Below are positions 40,401 to 50,115 of a stretch of 64,000 bases of DNA, piece after piece. The first letter of the stretch is position 1; each line of letters opens with the position of its first letter. A model generated the notes under the pieces. That model made no database searches and had not been told where the DNA came from. It saw nothing but the letters and a program-made list of their open reading frames with translations. A program made the translations under genes and the position numbers. Source of the stretch: a virus; the IMG/VR virus record IMGVR_UViG_3300044695_001846, positions 1 through 64,000 of that record. One strand, written 5' to 3'.

Positions 40401-43400
40401 AAGCTGTAGAAAAGTCCTTAAGAATTTCTGGAGTAGGAACACAAGGAATCCAAGACCTATATTTTGGAGGAGAAAAAAATGTTCCAGATTTTAAATTTAG
40501 ACCAGGAATAAATAAGGATGCAATAAGAAAACTTCCACCAAGTCCAGACTATGAGTTTATTCTACCAGATAGTCCAGAAGGCATTAAGCTGGGTCTTAGA
40601 ACTAAAGATATTATTCTTAAAAGACCTGGATTTGATGATGTTATGTTAAGAGCAGGAGGGTCTAATCAGCACAAAAATATTAATTCGCAATTGCTAAGAG
40701 AAGCATTTACCGCTCTTGCAACTAGAGGAAGATCTTTAAGAATGAACTCTGGTGGACAAGTTCCAGGTATGCAATATTTTGCTGCCAATAATAGACAAAG
40801 AGTAGTTCAAGAAGCATACAAGGCAGCTTCAGGTATTAGAAGAAGAGTAAGACCTGGAAGAGATCAAAGATTTAGTCAACAGGCTGTATTAAAAGATTAT
40901 GTTCATGATGCAAATTTTATAAGAAATAGCAAAGACCCCGAAGATATGAATACCCTTTTGGGAATGATGAAGCCTCTTACTCAAAAAACTAGGGCAACTA
41001 GAGGAACTGTTTTAGGATCAACAAATAATCCAGAACTACCATATGCACAACAAAAAAGAATTGTTGCTGCAATTAAAGAAGGAAGATATGAAGACCTATT
41101 TGGAATGAAATTAAATTTCAAAGGTCCAGGATCATATACTACTAGAAGAGAAACAGATTTTTCACCATTTATTGGAGACCTTAGCAATCCAACCTTAAAA
41201 GCGTTTTCAAATGGCTTTATGACATTAAAAGATCAAAAAGAAGAAATTGCTAAATTAAGAAAAATAATGAGATCAGGAAAGTTTAAAAAACTTACTCCTG
41301 GAACTGCAGAATATGCAAGAGCACTTGGAATGACTGGTTTATGGAGTCCTGCTCGTTCTTGGAGACCTGGACCCAATCCTACTATTGGTAGTGACTGGAC
41401 TGTTGAACAAGTTCTTGCAAATAAATTAAGAGACTATAATAATCGTAAAAAAGGTTTAAAGAAAGCTTTTCCAGATAAAAAAATTCAACAATTATTAATT
41501 GATGAAATGGTTGGATCTGGAACACTAGCTATTGATGTACCAAAAGCTTTTTACAAGCATCCTAGATTACCTTATAGAGGAGATCATATAGAAAACCTTG
41601 TTAAAAAAGAAAATGAGATCCTTCTTGGAAATAGAACATCTCAAATAACTGGGGTAGCAACTGATTTAAGAACAAGGCTACCATCTTTAATTACTCAATC
41701 TTTTAATAGAGGAAATATTGTTCCTGGAACTGGCAATACAGATACCGTACCAGCAATGCTTACCCCTGGTGAATTTGTTGTAAATAAAGAATCAACAAAA
41801 AAGAACTATGACTTGTTAACTGCTATTAATAATTCTCAAAAATTAAACAAGGGTGGAATGGCTTATAGTGGTTCTAGAGAAGCTCCACCAAGCTTAGCAA
41901 TGAATCGTGGAGGAGCTGTTCAATATTTTGGAATTGGAGGAATGGTTGGAGGTCTTGCTCCAATGGCAGCTAATATTGGGGTTGGAACTGCCGCTTATAT
42001 GGGTGCAGAAAAAGCTGGAATGGGAATGGGAACATCTCTTGTAGCAAGTCTAGGAGCAGGAATGTTGGCTCAAAAAGCTGTAACTGCATCCTTGTTAAAG
42101 TTTAGAGGAGAAACCTTAAAAGCTGTAGATTCTACTGGAAAAGTTGGAAAAGGATTTGCACAACTATTTCCTCAACTATCCAAACTAAGTCCAAGTATTT
42201 TAAGATTTGCTGCACCTATGGCAGGTGCAGGTGCTATTTTAGCAGTAGTTGGATTTACCTTGTATAAATTAAATAAAAGTTTATTAAATGCAGAAAAGTC
42301 TGGTGCAGCTCTTTCTGATGCTATGTACGGATCTGCAAAAACAACGCAAGCAATGGCTGATGCATTTGGCAGAGAAACTTTTGCAACTGCTGCAAGAAGA
42401 AAATTAGCAGAAAAATCTGGAGGGCAAGAAATAACTCAAGAAGCAGTAGCAGCTTCTGGAGAGTTTATGAAAAGCGATTCAGCAAAACAGCTTATAAAAG
42501 ATTTAGAGCTTGTTAAAAAATCTGGCGAAGATGTAACCCTAGCATTAAGAAATCAGCTAGCTTCTTCAATTATTTCAGGTGTAATAAGTCCAGAAGAAGC
42601 TAGAGCAATTGCTTTAGATATTGGAAAAGAACTTGGTGATCAAAATCTTGGAATTAAACTTTCAGGAGAACTTTCCTCATTAATAGGTGTAAATGGAGAA
42701 AGAATAACGGATAACATAATAGACATTGTGGCTGAAATAAGTCCAAAGGTTGATGGTGCAAAAATTACAAGGGATGCTCAATCGGCTTTTGATAAATTAA
42801 ATCCACCACAAAAATTTGTTCAATTTTTTAAAGGTGGGCAATCAGCTTTTGTTAAAGATTTTTCAATAGAAGAAATTAGTGCAAGAAATATTGCAGCCCT
42901 TACAAAAGAAGCAGAAGCTAGACAGTTATTAAATCTTGCGTATCAAGAAGGTTCTGTAACTCTTAAAGAATACTTAGACCAATCTGGAAAAATTACAGGA
43001 CTTGCAGAAGGAAGATCTAAATTTGTGCAAGATGCAAATGCAAAAGCCTTAGGATATAAAACTGTTGATGAAATGGTTACAAGCTATCAGACTGCTGCAA
43101 CTGAACTTGCTAATACAGACAATATGACTCCTGGAGAACTAGCAGCAATTGAAGGGCAAGGGGCTAATCCAAATGATAGAATAGTTGCAATTCCAGATGC
43201 AGCTCAATATCAACAGTATTTGACTGGAGCAAAAGCTGCATTTACTGAACAACTTACAACGAGTGGGTTTAGTGCAGAAGCAGCTAAGGCTATGGTTGGT
43301 GGAATAGAGTCAAACCTTTCAGCAATTGACACAGGAATATTTGATAAATTTATTTCTGGACAAATTCCTCTTGAAGGATATGATATTTTGGTAAATCTTT

Positions 43401-45037
43401 CTAAGACTGGAAACCTTACAGAAGAAGATATTGATAGACTTGGAACAGAGCTTACTGCCTTAAGTACAATACCAAATATTGACAAGATAGTTGGTCTAGA
43501 CATGGTTAATGAAAGTTCTATTACAGAGCTATACAATGACTATGTTGCCTTAGAAGAAAAACCAGATCTTTATAAAGGTGTAAGCATTGTTGATCAATTT
43601 TCAGATACAATGAATAAGTTTGCAATAGAATGGGCATGGCTACAAAGTTTGCCAATTGAAGAAAAAATTATTGTGTTAAGAAATATTGCAACTTATGAAA
43701 CAGCAGTACTTTCTAATGCAGCAGGTTCAGATGCACATTCAAGAGAACTTGTAGCTGCTACAAGCACAGTTTTAACTACAGCTAAAAAAGATTTTGGAAA
43801 AGATAAACCAGTTGTAGATAAACCAAAGGGTGGTAAGGATGGAGAAGAAGACAAGCTTAAGAGATTAAAAGATATGCTTATGGAAAGATTTAGACTTCAA
43901 GAAATGCTTATTGATAAAGAAGCAGAAGGATTTAACAAAAGAATTAAAGATATTTCTAGAGAAATTCAATTGCAACAAAGACAAATAGCTTTAGAAGAAA
44001 AGCAAATTGAAGTAAGACAAAAAGCTTTAGAAGAACTTTCTAAAAAAGAAGATGAAGTAAATACTGTATATGATAATAGAATATCTGCACTAGATAGAGT
44101 GTCTGCATCAAATTCAAGATTGGCAGGTCAAGAACAATCTAGAATAACTCTTGCATCCGCACTAGCTTCTGGTGACATTGCTGGAGCTGCATCTGCCATG
44201 TCTGACATAACTCAGCAATCTGCAGAAAGTCAGATAGAAGATACCAAGACTGCTTTGGAACTCCAAAGACAAGAAGCATTAAAGAATTTAACAGTTGATG
44301 TAAATGGTACTTTAATGACAAGAAAAGGTATTGAAGCAAGCATAGAAACAATTCAAAAAAGTATAGAAATAATTCAAACTAGCATTTATAATAAGAATCT
44401 TGAAATGCAAACATTAGAAGACGCATTATACGAAAATGAAAAGAAGAGATTAAAGGTAGCTGAAGATCGTGAAAAGGTGGAAACAAGAATCTACCTTCTA
44501 GAACAAAAGAAAGCTTATGATGAACTTAATAAGAAAAAGAACAAAACCAAGCTTAATGCAGCAGAAAAAGCAGCACTTGATGAATATAAAACATCATACA
44601 ATGCCATGGCAACCATTTATAACCAACAGAATCCATCTACCCCTGTACAGTTGTTAAACCTTGGTGGGCAGGTTGCTGGAATTGGAATGAGAGATACTGT
44701 CCCAGCCATGCTCACTCCTGGTGAATTTGTTATTAACAAGAATGCTGCAAAAACTTTCTTGCCTATGCTAGAGTCTATTAATTCTGGAGTGTTCCCATCA
44801 ATTGGAGGAATGAATCTAGGATCTCCAAGATACGATGTTCCTGCTAACAATATTACCAATGTTCCAGTTTCTCAGTCAATTACTAATTCATCAAATGCTT
44901 CTACCATGTATAATAATAGTTACAGTATAAATGTAAATGTATCTGGAAGTAGCTCTTCTGCAGATGAAATTGCAAACGTTGTTATGGGTAAGATTGCAAG
45001 ATCTAACTCAGGAAGTATTAGAGGAAGTAGATATTAA
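37466..45037 (+). CDS. Tape measure protein
   Basis: 2523 aa, the longest gene, GTG start after GAGGTGAT. Residues ~165-500 are the TP901/PhageMin-type core (VQWAGRQLMVGFTVPLTIFG, LAAQAAAAGRKNADLTDAVSQ given in part); ~530-570 and ~1490-1620 hold hydrophobic membrane-type segments. Three copies of DTVPAMLTPGEFVxNK occur at ~706, ~1429 and ~2412. A ~690-residue unusual insert lies between copies 1 and 2; a long coiled coil spans ~2125-2360. It sets tail length (predicted about 380 nm if ~1.5 Angstrom per residue, inference) and probably enters the host envelope with the DNA. Confidence 0.9.
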   Translation: MAEVAKGIIDIEINTGSAASTLQALQSQINAFNLALNKANATQGKFSAEYTKKLQDAINKTGLFTAETIRLQTAAATLDKTLSKGKTSLGQYFSARFNKDGAIAAETMALASERARRLQTQFIATSSAANGFQDALAVRPLAAFSSQVAVAGQKAEIMSAMFKQGTTQLINFGKNVQWAGRQLMVGFTVPLTIFGAVAGKTFMELEKQAVAFKKVYGDIFTTPAELNQNLEAVKGLASEYTKYGIAVKDTIGLAAQAAAAGRKNADLTDAVSQATRLATLGQMDQNAALETTISLQSAFRLSGQDLADTINFLNMVENQTVVSLQDIAAAIPRVAPVIQGLGGDVKDLTVFLAAMQEGGVDAAEGANALKSGLASLINPTRQATEMLSGMGINLQSIIDLNKGDLMGTVQSFAQALSSLDQFSRQQALEQVFGKFQYAKLGALFDNISRKGSQAQQVIATLGYSTEQLASTADKELKTIEESFGVQLTGAMERFKLAIAPIGEIFVKLAIPLVNFATSIAEAFNGLSDGQKKFAAIGAVVIGVVVPAVTMLTGLFLNLVGTLAKMTQGITLFGMGFIKGGPLGAVKALTQSSKYLSLAEMDAAMAAQQLAGANQALNATLVEQVGSSNAAAAAIGNLTKAYSAMIATQGAAAARFPEHFGIAGAAGTRAKVSQVAMRGVQRRNSGGPIFMSNGTTVPGTGNTDTVPAMLTPGEFVVNKKATKNNLGLLHSINDSKSPQGLNAGGKAKGMQYFAKDNPPIVLDADLSDADIAGLNQFPIDDDTPAKQRRRRDTQVAQRAQPADVKYSSEIPRNLLTRFPGSGPIKPIDFQTYSFLHMQRNVVNSEGSAKLSGPRYMDMALRGSNLTPTQEANAFVDRLTGYKGARMVGNIGFKASSYLNAGIHPIQDLIDDLNYRILYGENPYEGTMKAAGLSGLELETAKSKVHSQVVGKLRAMQYAGQVNFNASDSRQMSGVYKVMEKAVEKSLRISGVGTQGIQDLYFGGEKNVPDFKFRPGINKDAIRKLPPSPDYEFILPDSPEGIKLGLRTKDIILKRPGFDDVMLRAGGSNQHKNINSQLLREAFTALATRGRSLRMNSGGQVPGMQYFAANNRQRVVQEAYKAASGIRRRVRPGRDQRFSQQAVLKDYVHDANFIRNSKDPEDMNTLLGMMKPLTQKTRATRGTVLGSTNNPELPYAQQKRIVAAIKEGRYEDLFGMKLNFKGPGSYTTRRETDFSPFIGDLSNPTLKAFSNGFMTLKDQKEEIAKLRKIMRSGKFKKLTPGTAEYARALGMTGLWSPARSWRPGPNPTIGSDWTVEQVLANKLRDYNNRKKGLKKAFPDKKIQQLLIDEMVGSGTLAIDVPKAFYKHPRLPYRGDHIENLVKKENEILLGNRTSQITGVATDLRTRLPSLITQSFNRGNIVPGTGNTDTVPAMLTPGEFVVNKESTKKNYDLLTAINNSQKLNKGGMAYSGSREAPPSLAMNRGGAVQYFGIGGMVGGLAPMAANIGVGTAAYMGAEKAGMGMGTSLVASLGAGMLAQKAVTASLLKFRGETLKAVDSTGKVGKGFAQLFPQLSKLSPSILRFAAPMAGAGAILAVVGFTLYKLNKSLLNAEKSGAALSDAMYGSAKTTQAMADAFGRETFATAARRKLAEKSGGQEITQEAVAASGEFMKSDSAKQLIKDLELVKKSGEDVTLALRNQLASSIISGVISPEEARAIALDIGKELGDQNLGIKLSGELSSLIGVNGERITDNIIDIVAEISPKVDGAKITRDAQSAFDKLNPPQKFVQFFKGGQSAFVKDFSIEEISARNIAALTKEAEARQLLNLAYQEGSVTLKEYLDQSGKITGLAEGRSKFVQDANAKALGYKTVDEMVTSYQTAATELANTDNMTPGELAAIEGQGANPNDRIVAIPDAAQYQQYLTGAKAAFTEQLTTSGFSAEAAKAMVGGIESNLSAIDTGIFDKFISGQIPLEGYDILVNLSKTGNLTEEDIDRLGTELTALSTIPNIDKIVGLDMVNESSITELYNDYVALEEKPDLYKGVSIVDQFSDTMNKFAIEWAWLQSLPIEEKIIVLRNIATYETAVLSNAAGSDAHSRELVAATSTVLTTAKKDFGKDKPVVDKPKGGKDGEEDKLKRLKDMLMERFRLQEMLIDKEAEGFNKRIKDISREIQLQQRQIALEEKQIEVRQKALEELSKKEDEVNTVYDNRISALDRVSASNSRLAGQEQSRITLASALASGDIAGAASAMSDITQQSAESQIEDTKTALELQRQEALKNLTVDVNGTLMTRKGIEASIETIQKSIEIIQTSIYNKNLEMQTLEDALYENEKKRLKVAEDREKVETRIYLLEQKKAYDELNKKKNKTKLNAAEKAALDEYKTSYNAMATIYNQQNPSTPVQLLNLGGQVAGIGMRDTVPAMLTPGEFVINKNAAKTFLPMLESINSGVFPSIGGMNLGSPRYDVPANNITNVPVSQSITNSSNASTMYNNSYSINVNVSGSSSSADEIANVVMGKIARSNSGSIRGSRY
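39551..44745 (+). repeat. Three dispersed DTVPAMLTPGEF modules in the tape measure gene
   Basis: Copies begin at about 39551, 41719 and 44671. Each encodes a glycine-rich lead-in, then DTVPAMLTPGEFVxNKxxxK, then an LL/ML-x-x-IN helix. GMQYFA tags occur at ~39710 and ~40767 in the region between copies 1 and 2. The units delimit large inserted domains. Confidence 0.75.
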
Positions 45038-45624
45038 TGGTAAGTAGTGCATATTTAAATTCTAGAAAGAAATGGGATAGACCACAGGCAATAATTTGGT
45101 CAAATAATTCAGCTGGAATTATAAATGGAGTTCCTCAAATTACTGGTTCTGAAGGAGAAGACTTTTTAATCCTTTCTGACCATAATAGATCTGCTGTTGA
45201 TTTTTCTATAGATAGAATTGAAAATAGAAAAAGAATGGTAAATGGTCATATGCGTTCTTATCATATTGCAGATAAATTAAGAGTGTCAACAAACTGGAAT
45301 CTTTTGCCATCTAGAGCATTTAATAAAGACCCAGATTTTTCCGTAAATGGAAATCCTGTTGCTACATCCCTGGTTGAGTATACTGCTGATGGTGGTGCAG
45401 GTGGATCAGACTTGTTAAACTGGTATAACAGCAATCCTGGATCATTCTATATGTTTATATCATATGACAAAAATTCAAAATTAAATGATGTACCTTATCA
45501 AAATTTAGCAACATATTCAGAAGTTCTTGAAGTTTATTTCTCATCATTTACTTACAACGTTGTAAAAAGAGGCGCAACTAATCACGACCTTTGGGATATT
45601 TCTATATCACTTGAGGAAGTATAA
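45037..45624 (+). CDS. Distal-tail-like minor tail protein
   Basis: 195 aa, coupled to the tape measure gene (TAATG). SEGEDFLILSDHNRSAVDFSIDRIENRKRMVNG (seen as FLILSDHNR, DRIENRKRMVNG) and a VLEVYFSSFTYNVVKRG strand are typical of the protein encoded immediately after the tape measure in actinophages, usually Dit-like. It probably forms the ring joining tube to tip. Its stop overlaps the next ATG. Confidence 0.6.
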   Translation: MVSSAYLNSRKKWDRPQAIIWSNNSAGIINGVPQITGSEGEDFLILSDHNRSAVDFSIDRIENRKRMVNGHMRSYHIADKLRVSTNWNLLPSRAFNKDPDFSVNGNPVATSLVEYTADGGAGGSDLLNWYNSNPGSFYMFISYDKNSKLNDVPYQNLATYSEVLEVYFSSFTYNVVKRGATNHDLWDISISLEEV

Positions 45625-48600
45625 TGTTTTTTGATAATGATTTAATTACTCATCTTAAGACTAACAACTCTCTTCAAGTTGATTCCTTGATTATTGCTGA
45701 ATGGAATCAGAATGATTTATCAAATATTGAAAATTATGGAAACTATAGATGGAGACCATCAAGTGCAAGTGTGGATGTTTTTAGAAATTTAGCACCATCG
45801 TATGATCCAAATGATGATGGAAATTTTTATACTGGAGCCTTGGAGTCTAAGTATATTTCTGAATATAGAGTAGATAGTGGAAGTCCACTAACTTTTTTAA
45901 CAGATCAAGAAGAGATGCAGCTATTTTATTCTCTTAAAGATTGCTTTAAACCATTTAGACCAAGATCTGGAATTAACAAAATGTTATTTTTTGGAGACCT
46001 AGATGAAGAAAAAAATAAACATGTTGACAGTATCAGATCTGGAAGAAGACCAAGGTATTATTTTTGTTCAAAAAATGATCAATTTAAGTATTGGACATCT
46101 TATAGAAAAGATAGTGGCGTAGAAGTTGGAGTTTCTTCTGTAATTGCAAGAGGTCTTAATTCAAGTTTTGGATATGAAATAACAGATTCAGCACCCTTTG
46201 TTGTTTACAAAGAGCAAGTTGCTGCAAATAGAATTGTTGTAAAAATGCAAACTAACTTAGCAGATGATCTAGTTCTTGGAGTTGATGGAGAGCCAGTTGT
46301 TTCTTCAGTAATAAGAAGAGAAAATCTTATAACTAATGATGAACTTTCTGACAGATCTAAGTCTAGCATTCCTAAAAAATGGAAAATTCAATATCTTGAT
46401 TCGGAAAATAATTGGCTAAATGCCATATCTTTTGATGAAAACTCTCTTAGATCAGATGGTTCTGATATTGTTCCTTGGGATGGCTATGTTGAAATATCTT
46501 ATGGAGTAAAAATACCACAAGAATATAGAGAAAACTTTCATTTTATAGACTACATAAGCTCTTCTGTGCAATTACCAGCAAACACAATTAATGGAGAAGC
46601 GTATATTTTATTAGAAAATGATTTAGATCCTGGAGTTTTATGGGTTTGGAATACAGTCTTAAATGATTGGGAAACTTCAAATGTAGAATATGGTTTTTCA
46701 TTATTAGAAAATGATGATACAAAAAGAACTGGAATTATAACAAGCCTAGTTGATCCCAAATATTTTCTTAGAAATGAAATTCCAACCTATAGAGATATTG
46801 TATTTTTGAAGGGATTAAGAGTTGTTGTTGAAACAATGGTGTCTCCAAATAGAACATTTGATTTAATAGAAATGTCACCAAGACTAAAAGCCGATGTATC
46901 TAAATATGTAATAGATTTTGAAATAAACAAAGACATTGCTGCAACAGATTATGGACTTCCAGTAGGAGCATTGGTAGCATCAACTGGTCAAATAAACTTA
47001 TCAAATCATGACGGTGCTTTTACCAGATTAAATGTTTTTAACCAAGATGAAAAAACTGGAAGTATTATTTCTGGAAATTTAAGACCACAAACAAAGTTTG
47101 ATTTTTATGAAACAGTTTTAAATGTACAGGGGTATGATAAGTTTATTCCTTTAAAAACTTTCTATTCAGAAAATTCTGCAGAAAGCTATGGTGGTTTTTC
47201 AGACGTATCCTTAACACTAAGAGATGCCTTTTTTAGATTTGAATCAGAAATGGCAACACCAATATTTTTACAAAACTGCACACTTACAATGGCTGTTGCA
47301 GTACTACTAGACAACATTGGTTTTGGAAATTATATATTTAAAAATATAACTACTGCAAACGATCCAGTAATTCCATTCTTCTTTGTAGAGCCAGACATAT
47401 CAGTTGCAGAAGTTTTGCAAAGACTTGCCCAGTCTACACAAACAGCAATGTTTTTTGATGAGTACAATAATTTTTGTATGATGCCAAAAGAATATTTAAT
47501 ACCTGATTATTCTATTAGTGATAGCAATACCTCAATATCAGAAAGATTAGTTAATCTTTATGGGCAAAAAGAAGTTGGATCAGTTCCAAATATTGAATTT
47601 ATTGCAGGGGTAGATTCAAAAATTATTAATGATGGTCAAATTAACTATACAACAAGATACATTCAAAGAGATGTTCCAAACTTAGAACAGGCACAAATAA
47701 ATCCTAATGATAGAACTTATTCCTATAAATCTGCAGTGCTTTGGGAACTGGGAGATCAAGACGAGGCAAGAACTATTAATCAGCCTATAGGTAAAAATGG
47801 TTATAGTTTAGGTGCTGTAACTTTAAATGCAGAACTTTCTTCTACAGTTCCATTTGTAGAAAATCATCAAATACAGGAAAACATAATTGACGTTGGAGAA
47901 AGTGGATACCTTCTTCCAAGATTCCAAGGTTATCTATATGCTAACGGCGAAATTATAAGATATGATGCTCAAGAATATCAAGTTACTGGTGTTGGAACTG
48001 TTTGGATTACAAATAATAATGAATACCAAAAATATTTTTCAAAACTTGCTTTTAACGGAAAAATGATTGTTACTGGAAAATTAAGAATTTATACTGAGCC
48101 ATTTTACCAAGAATCTCCAGGAGCCAGCCAAGACGGATTAGAGGCTGGAGTTGTTTACAAGAATGGAGCAGTTAGCTCTCACGGTAGGGGGCAGTTTGGA
48201 ACTTCTGTAACTAGCCACTTCCATGAGTTAAATCCTTATTGGGCAAGTTCTAAGCAAGCTTTTAGAATGAATTCAAGTTTATTATTTAGTACAACCCCTA
48301 CAGAATCAATTAAGTATCCCCCATTGTTGACAACAACTGCAGGAACCAGGAGTGACGATAGTGCAAAAGGTAACGCTGTAGTTTCTGGAAAAATTGCAAG
48401 TCTACTTAGAAGAACTGTTAGAGCAGAAAATAACTCTTCTACAGTAGATCAGCTAGAGGCAGGAACGGTACAATCTTCAGCACTTATCCTTTCAGGTTCA
48501 AAAACTTCTTCTCAAGCATCTATACCAAGAGACTTAATAACATATGTTTATAAAGATTTTTCAAGCAATGACTTTAAGCATGTTGGAACTAGAATGAGAA

Positions 48601-50114
48601 TAATTGGAAAAAAGGTTGATGAAAAAAATCAAATACCAGATAACGCTACAACATATTTTACAACTGATATAAATGGAGAAGCCTCCTCAATCTCTGGTGG
48701 ATCTGGAGGTCTTGGTTTTATGGTTGACAATGTAACAAAATCTGGATACTATTTTGAAATTATGTCATTGTCTAAAGACATTCTTTCTTCTTTTTCTACA
48801 GAAAAAAATAAAAATAGTGTTTTGGAAAATATTATATTCTACAAAATTCCTCCACAAAATGTAAGATATCCTCATAATGGAATTGATGCAAATGGAAATG
48901 AAAGTGAGTCTATTGTTATAAATGCAGATGGAAAAGAAAATTTTGCACAGCCTATAAAATTGTGGGGAACTTTAGCAAAAGTTCTAGTTGACGAAGGCAT
49001 GTTCTTTGGAATGGATAGAATGGCTTCTCAAGATAATCCAACAGTACACGATCTTGGAATTGAGTTTGAAAGACGTGGGTCATCTGTTAAATTTTATTTA
49101 TATTTAAACAATGTTTTAATTGCTACTGTTATTGACAATAATCCATTGCCATCAGTAACTAGCGATACAGTATTTAGCACATGTTTATTTGTTAGAGGTG
49201 GATCTAAGTGCATGTTTGAAAATATATATGCCCTAAGAAACAGAGCAATTCAATCAGAAAGTGTAACGGCAATATCTTTAGATAATTTAGGAATCTCTTC
49301 AAGAAATAGCTTGGCAGCTTTTGGAGATGATAACATATCAATTTCAGAATCATTAAGAAAGTACGCCCTTTCTGGAATTGTTCAGTCAACTTACCTTTCT
49401 TCAATTGGAACAGAAAGACCTCCAGGATTTGATATTTATTTTGAAGAGTTTGGAACTATCATGAGAGAGTGTGCATACTTTAATATCAAGTATGATCAAG
49501 CATATCCAGCAATAGTTGCAAGAATGCTTCCACCACTTAATAATGAAAAAGTTTATACGGTTTCAGGATTTTTGCCAGGATCCTATGGGGCAGAGTTTTT
49601 ATTGTTTAATAGCTCTGATAGAATAATATCTCTTGCTGATAGTTCTGCAAATAAAATAGTTATAACTGGAATTACATTTACACAAAATATATCAAATGTT
49701 CTTACAGTTGATGACTATCTTGGGGAAAGATCAAATCTGTCAGACCCAATAATTATTGATAATGTCATAAGGTCTCCACAGTTAGCACAAAAGTTCTATG
49801 ATACTATTAAGAATAGTAGATCCGTTTATGGCAAAAAATCATTTTCTTTAAACTCTTTATATGTTCAAAATGAAGATTCTGCAAAAGATTTAATGGGGTG
49901 GATGATTGATAAAACAATGAAAAGTAGAAAAGTAATTACTGTAAATACATTTGGAACTCCTCATATTCAGCTTGGAGATATTGTTAAAATAGATTATGAT
50001 TTGCCAGAGGGTGTAAAATTTGTAGAAACAGATAAAAGATTTATTGTTACTTCTATGAAGTATTCAAGATCCTCATCTGATATAAAAACTTCATTAAACT
50101 TGGTGGAGGTGTAA
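45624..50114 (+). CDS. Large tail-tip protein (hub/Tal-like)
   Basis: 1496 aa. The N-terminal ~430 residues hold a LamG-like beta region (YVEISYGVKIPQEYRENF). ~440-700 is a hub-like domain with QINLSNHDGAFTRLNVFNQD and SVAEVLQRLAQSTQTAMFFDEYN, which recalls the D-protein/gp27 fold of tail hubs. ~1000-1200 is another jelly roll (VKFYLYLNNVLIATVID). The end (FGTPHIQLGDIVKIDYDLPEG...SLNLVEV) is the usual C-terminus of such hubs. It probably forms the tail tip and opens the tail on adsorption. No lysozyme or peptidase motif is recognised. Confidence 0.65.
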   Translation: MFFDNDLITHLKTNNSLQVDSLIIAEWNQNDLSNIENYGNYRWRPSSASVDVFRNLAPSYDPNDDGNFYTGALESKYISEYRVDSGSPLTFLTDQEEMQLFYSLKDCFKPFRPRSGINKMLFFGDLDEEKNKHVDSIRSGRRPRYYFCSKNDQFKYWTSYRKDSGVEVGVSSVIARGLNSSFGYEITDSAPFVVYKEQVAANRIVVKMQTNLADDLVLGVDGEPVVSSVIRRENLITNDELSDRSKSSIPKKWKIQYLDSENNWLNAISFDENSLRSDGSDIVPWDGYVEISYGVKIPQEYRENFHFIDYISSSVQLPANTINGEAYILLENDLDPGVLWVWNTVLNDWETSNVEYGFSLLENDDTKRTGIITSLVDPKYFLRNEIPTYRDIVFLKGLRVVVETMVSPNRTFDLIEMSPRLKADVSKYVIDFEINKDIAATDYGLPVGALVASTGQINLSNHDGAFTRLNVFNQDEKTGSIISGNLRPQTKFDFYETVLNVQGYDKFIPLKTFYSENSAESYGGFSDVSLTLRDAFFRFESEMATPIFLQNCTLTMAVAVLLDNIGFGNYIFKNITTANDPVIPFFFVEPDISVAEVLQRLAQSTQTAMFFDEYNNFCMMPKEYLIPDYSISDSNTSISERLVNLYGQKEVGSVPNIEFIAGVDSKIINDGQINYTTRYIQRDVPNLEQAQINPNDRTYSYKSAVLWELGDQDEARTINQPIGKNGYSLGAVTLNAELSSTVPFVENHQIQENIIDVGESGYLLPRFQGYLYANGEIIRYDAQEYQVTGVGTVWITNNNEYQKYFSKLAFNGKMIVTGKLRIYTEPFYQESPGASQDGLEAGVVYKNGAVSSHGRGQFGTSVTSHFHELNPYWASSKQAFRMNSSLLFSTTPTESIKYPPLLTTTAGTRSDDSAKGNAVVSGKIASLLRRTVRAENNSSTVDQLEAGTVQSSALILSGSKTSSQASIPRDLITYVYKDFSSNDFKHVGTRMRIIGKKVDEKNQIPDNATTYFTTDINGEASSISGGSGGLGFMVDNVTKSGYYFEIMSLSKDILSSFSTEKNKNSVLENIIFYKIPPQNVRYPHNGIDANGNESESIVINADGKENFAQPIKLWGTLAKVLVDEGMFFGMDRMASQDNPTVHDLGIEFERRGSSVKFYLYLNNVLIATVIDNNPLPSVTSDTVFSTCLFVRGGSKCMFENIYALRNRAIQSESVTAISLDNLGISSRNSLAAFGDDNISISESLRKYALSGIVQSTYLSSIGTERPPGFDIYFEEFGTIMRECAYFNIKYDQAYPAIVARMLPPLNNEKVYTVSGFLPGSYGAEFLLFNSSDRIISLADSSANKIVITGITFTQNISNVLTVDDYLGERSNLSDPIIIDNVIRSPQLAQKFYDTIKNSRSVYGKKSFSLNSLYVQNEDSAKDLMGWMIDKTMKSRKVITVNTFGTPHIQLGDIVKIDYDLPEGVKFVETDKRFIVTSMKYSRSSSDIKTSLNLVEV

Positions 50115-50115
50115 A

